Part shown: positions 1 to 7,610 of the stretch, in pieces
How the letters are laid out: every line of letters begins with the position of its first letter
How positions within the stretch are numbered: the first letter of the stretch is position 1
Assembly: GCA_964648215.1 (NCBI GenBank)
Contig: CAZYMF010000088.1
Span: 1-18,818, forward strand
Source of the DNA: CAZYMF01 sp964648215
GTDB taxonomy: Bacteria > Desulfobacterota > Binatia > HRBIN30 > JACQVA1
Length of the DNA stretch: 18,818 nt
Direction: 5' to 3'
The notes under the pieces: model-generated
Seen by the model: only the letters and a program-made list of their open reading frames with translations
Told to the model about the DNA's origin: nothing
The model's database searches: none
Program-made: the position numbers and the translations under genes

Positions 1-318
1 CTGCAGCAGCAGCGGGCCGATCATCGACAGGCCGAAGCCGGTCAACGGCGGCCGCAGCCGCAGCTTGCCCATCTCCTGGCCGAGAACCTTGGCGTGCTCG
101 CGGTCGAGACCGCCGCCGCCGTACTCCTTCGGCCACGTCGGCGCGGTCCAGCCGCGCTCGGCCATCACGTCGAGCCAGCGCTGCACGTCGGCCGGGTACT
201 TGGTCTTGCGCCCGCCCCAGCAGATCTCGTCCAACGACTTCGGCTGGGTGAACATCGACTTCGGGGCATTGGCCAGCAACCACTGCCGAGTCTCTTCGCG
301 AAACTGTTCCAGGTCCAT
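1..318 (-). CDS. Acyl-CoA dehydrogenase, N-terminal part (cut by window edge)
   Basis: The first 106 residues of a flavin-dependent acyl-CoA dehydrogenase, which would oxidise an acyl-CoA thioester to its 2,3-enoyl form. The visible part is the N-terminal helical domain. It begins MDLEQFREETRQWLLANAP and contains the family-typical stretch GWTAPTWPKEYGGGGLDREH followed by a second helix (LGQEMGKLRLRPP). The catalytic base and most FAD contacts lie beyond the window, so substrate range cannot be judged. The ATG at 318 is preceded by an AAAGGA-like Shine-Dalgarno at good spacing. The gene points away from proA and so is transcribed divergently from the 319-508 region. It may belong to the same CoA-ester metabolism as the CoA transferases at the other end of the window, but nothing here links them directly. 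Confidence 0.9.
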   Translation of the reverse strand, partial: MDLEQFREETRQWLLANAPKSMFTQPKSLDEICWGGRKTKYPADVQRWLDVMAERGWTAPTWPKEYGGGGLDREHAKVLGQEMGKLRLRPPLTGFGLSMIGPLLLQ

Positions 319-371
319 GGGATGATCCTTTCGAGGGAACTCAACGGCCGCGGATCAACGTACTCAAGTCG

Positions 372-480
372 CCCGGCCAGTGCAATTGGCCCCCGCCGGG
401 TGCCAGAGGGAGAAAGCAACAGGCTGGGAGCCTGTCTCAGCCGGGGCCTTTTCTCTGGTGACACAGGCGTCTTGCCTGTG
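372..480. repeat. Cluster of short inverted repeats in the divergent intergenic region
   Basis: Four perfect short inverted repeats lie in about 110 bases. CCCGGC (372-377) pairs with GCCGGG (395-400). Inside it, GGCCA (375-379) pairs with TGGCC (387-391). ACAGGCT (419-425) pairs with AGCCTGT (429-435) around a 3-base loop. CACAGGC (462-468) pairs with GCCTGTG (474-480) around a 5-base loop. CCAGAG (403-408) can also pair with CTCTGG (453-458), enclosing the third hairpin. The ACAGGC/GCCTGT core is shared by the last two, which suggests a repeat family rather than chance. It could be a REP/BIME-like or miniature mobile palindromic element, or a structured leader of proA. No transposase is nearby. 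Confidence 0.55.
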
Positions 481-508
481 CGGCGATGCTTCTTGTATCG
501 TCGCCGCC

Positions 509-1765
509 ATGGACGTCGAGGCCACGGTCATCCAGCTCTGCCAGCAGGCGCGCGCGGCGGCGCGTGATCTGGGGCTGGCGTCGACCGATGCCAAGAACGC
601 CGCGCTGCGACAGGCCGCGGCGGCGCTGCGGTCGCGCCGCGGCGACCTGCTGGCCGCGAATCGCAGCGACGTCGACAACGGCCGCGCCGCCGGGCTGTCG
701 ACGGCCCTGCTCGACCGACTCACGCTCAACGAGGCCCGCGTCGAAGCGATGGCCAAAGGGCTGGAGCAGATCGCGCAGCTTCCCGACCCGGTGGGTGAGA
801 CGATGGCGATGTGGCGGCGGCCCAACGGGCTGGAGATCGGCCAGGTGCGCATCCCGCTCGGCGTCGTCGGCATCATCTACGAGTCGCGCCCCAACGTCAC
901 CGCCGACGCCGCCGGCCTGTGCCTGAAGAGCGGCAACGCCGTGGTCCTCAAGGGCGGCTCGGAGGCGCTGGCCAGCAACCAGGCCATCGCCGCCACCATC
1001 GCCGCCGCCGTCGTCGCGGCCGGGCTGCCGCCGGCCGCGGTGCAGCTCCTGCCGACCACCGACCGCAAGGCGGTGCAGGTGCTGCTGCGGCAGGACCAGT
1101 ACATCGACGTCATCGTGCCGCGCGGCGGCCCGAGCCTGATCCGCGCCATCACCGAGTCGTCGTCGATCCCCGTCATCCAGCACTACGCCGGCATCTGTCA
1201 CACCTACGTCGACCGTCACGCCGACCTGGCCATGGCCGAGCGCATCTGCTTCAACGCCAAGGTGCAGCGGCCCGGCGTGTGCAACGCGATGGAGACGCTG
1301 CTGGTGCACCAGGCCGTCGCCGAGCAGTTCCTGCCGCCGATGATCGCCCGCCTGCGGGCGGCCGGGGTCGAGGTGCGCGGCTGCGAGCGCACCCGCGGCC
1401 TCGTCGCCGACGTCAAGGCGGCTACCGAGGAGGACTGGCGCACCGAGTACCTCGACCTGATTCTGTCGATCAAGGTCGTCGACTCGCTCGACGAGGCGAT
1501 GGGCTTCATCGACACCTACGGCACCGGACACTCCGACGCCATCGTCACCGAGCACTACGATCGCGCCCGGCGTTTCCTGCGCCAGGTCGACTCGGCGGCG
1601 GTCTACGTCAACGCCTCGACCCGCTTCACCGACGGCTACGAGTTCGGCTTCGGCGCCGAGGTCGGCATCTCGACCAACCGGCTGCACGCCCGCGGCCCGA
1701 TGGGGCTGCGCGAGCTGACGACGTACAAGTACGTCATCTACGGCAGCGGCCAAGTGCGCGAGTGA
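509..1765 (+). CDS. proA: Gamma-glutamyl phosphate reductase (glutamate-5-semialdehyde dehydrogenase)
   Basis: ProA reduces gamma-glutamyl phosphate to glutamate-5-semialdehyde with NADPH, the second step of proline synthesis, in the cytoplasm. The 418-residue length matches the usual ~417. Recognisable parts are PLGVVGIIYESRPNVTADAA (about 116-135), the nucleotide-binding region KSGNAVVLKGGSEA (140-153), VIVPRGGPSLI (201-211), and the catalytic cysteine C258 in QRPGVCNAMETLLV. The C-terminal region has EFGFGAEVGIST and HARGPMGLRELTTYKY. The reading frame stays open upstream to 380, but that extension is unlike ProA and crosses the palindromes, so the ATG at 509 is chosen. It has no clear Shine-Dalgarno. 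The gene overlaps nadD by 4 bases. The common partners proB and obg are absent immediately upstream, so glutamate 5-kinase must be encoded elsewhere. Confidence 0.96.
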   Translation: MDVEATVIQLCQQARAAARDLGLASTDAKNAALRQAAAALRSRRGDLLAANRSDVDNGRAAGLSTALLDRLTLNEARVEAMAKGLEQIAQLPDPVGETMAMWRRPNGLEIGQVRIPLGVVGIIYESRPNVTADAAGLCLKSGNAVVLKGGSEALASNQAIAATIAAAVVAAGLPPAAVQLLPTTDRKAVQVLLRQDQYIDVIVPRGGPSLIRAITESSSIPVIQHYAGICHTYVDRHADLAMAERICFNAKVQRPGVCNAMETLLVHQAVAEQFLPPMIARLRAAGVEVRGCERTRGLVADVKAATEEDWRTEYLDLILSIKVVDSLDEAMGFIDTYGTGHSDAIVTEHYDRARRFLRQVDSAAVYVNASTRFTDGYEFGFGAEVGISTNRLHARGPMGLRELTTYKYVIYGSGQVRE

Positions 1766-2484
1766 GCGCCGCGGAGCGAACGAGGAAGCGGCGGCCCGGC
1801 GCGCCGCCGGCGAGCACGCAGCTCGGCCTTTTCGGCGGCTCGTTCAACCCGGTTCACCTGGCGCACCTGCGCAGCGCCGAGGAGGTCGCCGAGGCGCTGG
1901 ACCTCGATCGCGTGCTGTTCATCCCGACCGCCAACCCGCCGCACAAGAGGGGCACGGCGCTGGCGCCGGCAAAGCACCGCTTGGCGATGGTGCGGCGCGC
2001 GATCGCCGGCAACCCGCGCTTCCGCGTCTCCACCATCGAGCTCGAGCGCCGCGACGGGTCCTACTCGATCGACACCGTGCGCGCCCTGCAGCGCCGTCAC
2101 CCGCGGGCGCGGCTGTGGCTCATCATCGGCCTGGATCAGTACCGCGAGCTGGGGACGTGGAAGTCGTACGCCGACCTCCTGGCCGCGTGCAACCTGGTCG
2201 TCACCTCGCGCCCGGGCTTCGCCTGCGACCGCAGCCCGGCCGGCTTGCCCGTTGCCGTACGCGACCGCTTTTGCTATCAGAAGGCAACAGAACGATTGGT
2301 GCACGCCACGGGGACACAGATCATTTTCCTACGCATCAGTGATCTCGACATTTCCGCCTCCGCGATCCGCGAGCGCCTGCAACGTGGTGCTTCCGTTCGT
2401 TATCTCGTACCGCCCTCCGTCCACCGTTATCTCCAGGACCACCGCCTCTACGGTGGCAAGGTGAGCGCCCTTGCCGGCCGCTGA
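1762..2484 (+). CDS. nadD: Nicotinate-nucleotide adenylyltransferase
   Basis: NadD transfers AMP from ATP to nicotinate mononucleotide, giving deamido-NAD, in NAD synthesis. The 240-residue protein has the nucleotidyltransferase signature GLFGGSFNPVHLAHL (22-36), with the conserved histidines H32 and H35, then IPTANPPHK (54-62), a central IIGLDQYRELGTWKSY (121-136) and the C-terminal ISASAIRERL (197-206), the ISSTxIR-type phosphate-binding motif. The GTG start at 1762 overlaps the proA stop as GTGA, which implies translational coupling. It leaves a basic 20-residue N-terminal extension (many Arg and Lys) before the core, slightly longer than typical. The 3' end overlaps the rsfS start by 14 bases. 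The proA-nadD-rsfS order is common in Gram-negative bacteria. Confidence 0.95.
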   Translation: MSAAERTRKRRPGAPPASTQLGLFGGSFNPVHLAHLRSAEEVAEALDLDRVLFIPTANPPHKRGTALAPAKHRLAMVRRAIAGNPRFRVSTIELERRDGSYSIDTVRALQRRHPRARLWLIIGLDQYRELGTWKSYADLLAACNLVVTSRPGFACDRSPAGLPVAVRDRFCYQKATERLVHATGTQIIFLRISDLDISASAIRERLQRGASVRYLVPPSVHRYLQDHRLYGGKVSALAGR

Positions 2485-2872
2485 CGCCCGCGAGACGGCA
2501 CTGCTGTGCGTACGCTTCGCCCTGGAGAAGAAGGCGTACGATCTGGTCCTGCTCGAGGTGGGCGAGCTCACCTCGCTGGCCGACTACTTCCTGCTCTGCA
2601 CCGGCCGCTCGGACACCCAGGTGCAGGCGATCGCCCAGGGGATCGAAGAGAACATGAAGCGGCTCGGGATGCGGCTGCTGGCCCTGGAGGGTTACGGCCG
2701 CGGGCAGTGGGTGGTGATGGATTTCGGCGACGTGATCGTCCACATCTTCTACGAGCCGGTGCGCGAGTTCTACGATCTCGAGCGTCTGTGGTCGCAGGCG
2801 CCCCGCGTGACCCTGCCCGAGCCCTACCGCACGCAGGCGCGCGAGTTGCGTTTGGCAGGGGCGGTGCGCTAA
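2471..2872 (+). CDS. rsfS: Ribosomal silencing factor RsfS (DUF143/Iojap family)
   Basis: RsfS binds ribosomal protein uL14 on the large subunit and blocks joining of the subunits when nutrients are short. The 133-residue product shows the family core: ALEKKAYDLVLLEVGELTSL (18-37), ADYFLLCTGRSDTQVQAIAQ (38-57), GYGRGQWVVMDFGDVIVHIF (75-94), and the end YEPVREFYDLERLW. The start is a TTG at 2471. An in-frame stop lies at 2462-2464, and no ATG or GTG falls before the conserved core, so TTG is the most plausible start. AAGGTG a few bases upstream, inside nadD, can act as Shine-Dalgarno. The gene starts within nadD in a different frame, the usual arrangement for this pair. The C-terminal tail after the core is slightly long and basic. 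Confidence 0.94.
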   Translation: MPAADARETALLCVRFALEKKAYDLVLLEVGELTSLADYFLLCTGRSDTQVQAIAQGIEENMKRLGMRLLALEGYGRGQWVVMDFGDVIVHIFYEPVREFYDLERLWSQAPRVTLPEPYRTQARELRLAGAVR

Positions 2873-2885
2873 CAGACCTCATCTC

Positions 2886-4184
2886 ATGAAGCGAGCGCTG
2901 CTCATCCTCGCCGGTGTCGCCTCCGTTGGCGTGGTGCTCTACTTCGCCTTCCTCAATCCCGGCTCGGTCGAGCTGCACTTGACCCCGAGCTATCGGCTAC
3001 CGCTTCCGCTCGGCGCGGCGCTGGTGCTGAGCTTCTTCCTCGGCGTCGTTCTGATTCTCGGGGCCGTTCTGATCCAGGGGGCCGGGCGCTCGGTGCGCGG
3101 CTGGTGGCAGGACCGCCACCTGCGCCGCGAGGAGCGCATCGACAACCTCCAGCAGCAGGGCGAGACCCTGCTGTGGGAAGGGCAGAGCGATCGCGGCCGC
3201 GCCCTGCTGCTGCGGGCCTGGCGGCGCGACCCCGGGCACCGTCGCGCGGCTCTGGTCGCGGCCCGATCCTATCTCGACGACGGTGACGCCGCCGCCGCCG
3301 AGCGCGTCCTGCACGATGCTCTCGAACACCACCGCGGCGACCCCGATCTGCTGCTGGCGCTCAGCCGCGCCTGCGATACGCAGGGGGACCGGGTGGGGGC
3401 GATCCAGGCGCTCGAGCAGCTCCGTGCGCAGTATCCCCGCGCCACCCGCGCGCTGGTCGTTCTGCGCGACCACTACGCCCACGCCGAGCGCTGGGCCGAG
3501 GCCGTCGCCGTACAAAGCGCCTACCTGCGCACCCTGAGCCGCCCTCCCCTGCTGGCGCGCGAGCGCGAGCACCTGGTCGGCCTGCAGTACGAGGCCGCCC
3601 TGGCCGTGCCGGCGCCGGCCGAACGCGTCGATGCCCTCGAGCGCATGGTCGCCGCCCATCCCGACTTCGTTCCCGCGCAGGTCAGCCTCGGCGATGCCCT
3701 GATCGGCGCCGGACGCCAGGCCGAGGCCGCCGAGACCTGGCTGCGAGCCCTGCGCGCGACCCCGCGCACGATCTTCGTCGAACGCCTGCTGCGGCACGCC
3801 GCCGAGCCCAAGCAGCGCCAGTACGGCCGCAACGCGCTGCGCAAGCTGCGCCCGAACAACGTGAGCCAGGAGGCGGTCGCGTTCTGGCTCGCCCGCTTCC
3901 ATCTCCTCGAAGGGCCGGCCAGCGAGGTGCTGACCGAGGTCGACGCCCTGCCGCCGTCGTTGCACGCGCTCGATCCGTTTCACCAGCTCCGGGCGCAGGC
4001 GCTACGGCATCTCGGCCACGTCGATCAGGCCCTCGGCGAGTATGCGCGGACCGGAGGGGACAACCCGACGATCCCGTACGGTTGTCGCCGCTGCGGGCAC
4101 GCCGCCTCCGACTGGCGCGGCCGCTGCTCGCAGTGCTCGAGCTGGGACAGCTACCGGGCCGCGGTCGAGATCGCAACCGACTGA
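2886..4184 (+). CDS. LapA-LapB fusion-like membrane protein: two TM helices, TPR repeats, rubredoxin-type zinc finger
   Basis: A 432-residue protein that joins features of LapA (YciS, DUF1049) and LapB (YciM). Residues 5-22 form a first membrane helix, followed by a LapA-like NPGSVELHL segment. Residues 42-63 form a second helix (LGAALVLSFFLGVVLILGAV). A basic amphipathic stretch leads into LapB-like TPR repeats from about 85 to 390. The C-terminus is a rubredoxin-type metal site, IPYGCRRCGHAASDWRGRCS followed by QCSSWDSY, with four cysteines C400, C403, C414 and C417. In E. coli, LapB works with FtsH to control LpxC and so lipopolysaccharide level, and lapA and lapB are separate neighbouring genes. 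A similar envelope role is inferred. The gene follows rsfS by 13 bases but has no obvious Shine-Dalgarno before its ATG. It converges with the ATPase gene on the other strand. Confidence 0.85.
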   Translation: MKRALLILAGVASVGVVLYFAFLNPGSVELHLTPSYRLPLPLGAALVLSFFLGVVLILGAVLIQGAGRSVRGWWQDRHLRREERIDNLQQQGETLLWEGQSDRGRALLLRAWRRDPGHRRAALVAARSYLDDGDAAAAERVLHDALEHHRGDPDLLLALSRACDTQGDRVGAIQALEQLRAQYPRATRALVVLRDHYAHAERWAEAVAVQSAYLRTLSRPPLLAREREHLVGLQYEAALAVPAPAERVDALERMVAAHPDFVPAQVSLGDALIGAGRQAEAAETWLRALRATPRTIFVERLLRHAAEPKQRQYGRNALRKLRPNNVSQEAVAFWLARFHLLEGPASEVLTEVDALPPSLHALDPFHQLRAQALRHLGHVDQALGEYARTGGDNPTIPYGCRRCGHAASDWRGRCSQCSSWDSYRAAVEIATD

Positions 4185-4201
4185 GAGCCCCGCACGGGCT
4201 C
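4185..4201. terminator. Possible bidirectional hairpin between convergent genes
   Basis: GAGCCC (4185-4190) and GGGCTC (4196-4201) form a perfect 6-base stem with a 5-base loop exactly in the 15-base gap between two convergent genes. The position suits a shared terminator, but no T-run follows on either strand, so it is not a classical intrinsic terminator. Confidence 0.4.
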
Positions 4202-5327
4202 AGGCCGCGGCGGTGAACAGGTGCGGATGCATCTGCGCCAGGCCCGCCATGTCGTGAAGGTCGGCGGCGAAGTTGGGCACCTCGGCGACGGCCACGTTCT
4301 TGCCGAGACCGCGGCGGAACGACTCCATCCGCACCATGTCGCCGCGCGCCTCCTCCTCGACGCGGAGGAAGTTCTCGGCCAGCGCGGCGGCCGCGGCGCC
4401 CGCCTGGACGCGCGCCAGCAGGGATTCCAGATGCTCGCGGTCGGCGCCGTGCCCGTTTCCCGAGTAGCCGGTGTGGACGCGGTTGAACACCACCGCGCGC
4501 AACGACATGTGCAGCTCGGCCACCGTGCGACAGAAGTGCTCCGCCTCGCGCAGCACCTGCTCCTCCGGGCTCGCCACCAGCACGAACGCGGTCTCGGGCG
4601 CGCGCAGCAAGCGGTAGACCCGGCGCACCCGCTCCTCGAAGCCCTCGAAGAGCCCGCCCATCGCGTGGAAGAACTCCGACACCTCGCTCAGCGCCGCCAC
4701 GCCCGTGGCCTCCTCCAGCTTGCGGAAGACCACGCCGGCGGTCCGGTTGACGAAGCGAAACGTGGCCCATCCGGCGGAGAAGTACGGCTTGACGAACCAC
4801 TTGATCACGTTCTTGTCGAGGAAGTCGGCGATGCGCTGCGGCGCCTCGAGGAAGTCCAGGGCGTGCTGCGTCGGCGGCGTGTCGACGACGATGAGATCGT
4901 AGTTGCCGTCGTCGTGCAGCTGACAGAGCTGCTCGACGGCCATGTACTCCTGCGAGCCGGCGAAGCTCTGCGACAGGTGCTGGTAGAAGCGGTTGCCGAG
5001 AATGCGGTCGCGGACCTCGGCCGACGGCGCCAGCCTCTCCACCAGGGCGTCCCACGCCCCCTTTTGGTCCAGCATCAGGGCGCTCAAGCTGCCCTTGCCG
5101 CTGATCGGAATCTGGCGCTCGCCGCCGCCCATCTCGCCGCTGACCTCGTGCAGCCCGAGGGCATCGGCGAGGCGGCGGGCGGGATCGATCGTCAGCACCA
5201 CGGTGCGCGCCCCCCGCTGCGCCCCGTACAGCGCTATGGCCGCCGCCGTGGTCGTCTTGCCCACTCCGCCGCTGCCGGCGCAGACGATCACCTGATGGCG
5301 ATCGAGAACAGAATCGAGGGTCTTCAC
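4200..5327 (-). CDS. ArsA/GET3-family ATPase lacking the signature lysine (BagA-like partner)
   Basis: A 375-residue cytoplasmic P-loop ATPase of the ArsA/GET3 (TRC40) family. The P-loop is CAGSGGVGKTTTA with the Walker A lysine K24. The intersubunit signature lysine expected at position 19 of this deviant Walker A motif is serine. Further motifs are TVVLTIDPARRLADALG (42-58) and the switch region DLIVVDTPPTQHALDFL (144-160, D149). There is no second ATPase domain and no clear ArsA-type metalloid cysteine cluster, so an arsenite-pump role is not supported. It resembles the mycobacterial Rv3680 type, which pairs with Rv3679 (BagA/BagB). The GTG start overlaps the stop of the upstream ATPase gene as GTGA, so the two are probably made together as a heteromer. 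The true client is unknown. Confidence 0.85.
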   Translation of the reverse strand: MKTLDSVLDRHQVIVCAGSGGVGKTTTAAAIALYGAQRGARTVVLTIDPARRLADALGLHEVSGEMGGGERQIPISGKGSLSALMLDQKGAWDALVERLAPSAEVRDRILGNRFYQHLSQSFAGSQEYMAVEQLCQLHDDGNYDLIVVDTPPTQHALDFLEAPQRIADFLDKNVIKWFVKPYFSAGWATFRFVNRTAGVVFRKLEEATGVAALSEVSEFFHAMGGLFEGFEERVRRVYRLLRAPETAFVLVASPEEQVLREAEHFCRTVAELHMSLRAVVFNRVHTGYSGNGHGADREHLESLLARVQAGAAAAALAENFLRVEEEARGDMVRMESFRRGLGKNVAVAEVPNFAADLHDMAGLAQMHPHLFTAAA

Positions 5328-6300
5328 CCCGCGCTCCTCTTCGACGCCAGGGACGCCGCGGCGTGGGCGATGTGCCCGGCGATCTCGCGCACCTGCTCCA
5401 GCCCGAACTCCTCGGCGAACAGGTGGGGGATCTCCACCAAGGGCAGATCGACCTCGCGGCGCAGCCGCGCCAGATACGAGGCGTTGATCTCGGCCCAGCC
5501 GAGCTCCCCCTGCGCCCGCCGCACGACCTCCCGCAGCAACGAGCGATCCTCGCGCGCGCGAAGCTTTGCCGCCGCGGCCTTCACCCGCTCGACGTCGCTG
5601 CGCGCGAACTCCGCCCGGTGCAGCTGGTTGGCGAAGAGGAAGCCCGGCGGCATCTGCAGCTCGCCGAAGATCTGCTCCTGCATCTCGATGGTCTCGTTGA
5701 CCGGCATCTCCTCCGCCGTGGTCACCACGTTGATCGCGGTGCGTTCCGGGTCGCGCAGCAGATCGAGGACCCGGCGCGACTCGCGTGCGACCAGCCCGGC
5801 GCCGAACGCGTCGTGCGCCGCCTGCGGCATGCGCAGGTACTGCACGCTGTGACCGGTGGCGGGCGCGTCGAGGATGACGAGGTCCCAGCGGCGCTCGCCG
5901 GTGGTATCGTCGACACGCTCGGCCTCGTACCAGATCTTGCCGATCGTCATCAGCTCCTTCAGCCCCGGGGCCGCGGCCACGAAGTAGTTGTAGATCCGGC
6001 TGGAGAACACGGCGTCGAGAAGCCGCTTGATGGGGATCACCATGCCCAGGTATTCCTGCAGCGACGCCTTGCCGTCGATGGCCAGGACGTGGAGGTTGGG
6101 GCGCAGCTCGCGCGACTCGCCGGCCGCCAGGGGCTCCGCGCCGAGCAGAGCCGCGGCCCGCCCGCTGCCGTCCACCTCGGCGACCACCGTGCGTTTCCCG
6201 GCGCGCACCGCCTCCAGCGCCAGGGCGCAGGCGACGGTGGTCTTGCCGACACCTCCCTTGCCGGCCACGACCAGCAGCCGCCGGTCAAACAGCTCGCGGA

Positions 6301-6304
<4 letters not shown>
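5324..6304 (-). CDS. ArsA/GET3-family ATPase with intact signature lysine (BagB-like partner)
   Basis: A 326-residue P-loop ATPase of the ArsA/GET3 family, paired with the next gene downstream. The deviant Walker A motif AGKGGVGKTT has both the signature lysine K16 and the Walker A lysine K21. The switch region is DLVILDAPATGHSVQYL (141-157, D146). Other family-like parts are TVVAEVDGSGRAAALLG (39-55) and INVVTTAEEMPVNET (in the middle of the protein). The frame is open to 6421, but the extension runs inside fabF, so the GTG at 6304, overlapping the fabF stop as GTGA, is taken as start. The GTGA overlap at its 3' end couples it to the partner ATPase. By analogy to GET3 and BagA/BagB it may handle membrane-targeted clients or sense metabolites. 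No function can be read directly. Confidence 0.85.
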
Positions 6305-7551
<1,247 letters not shown>

Positions 7552-7610
7552 TGCCAAAGTGCATACGCGAGGGGCCGTACTCGGTCAAGGTACCGCGCCA
7601 CGCCCCCGGC

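Noticed and set aside
437..1753. A 438-codon open frame on the minus strand across proA
   Set aside because: It is antisense to a clear ProA and has the Arg/Gly/Val/Asp-rich composition expected from GC-rich codon shadows; no motif is present.
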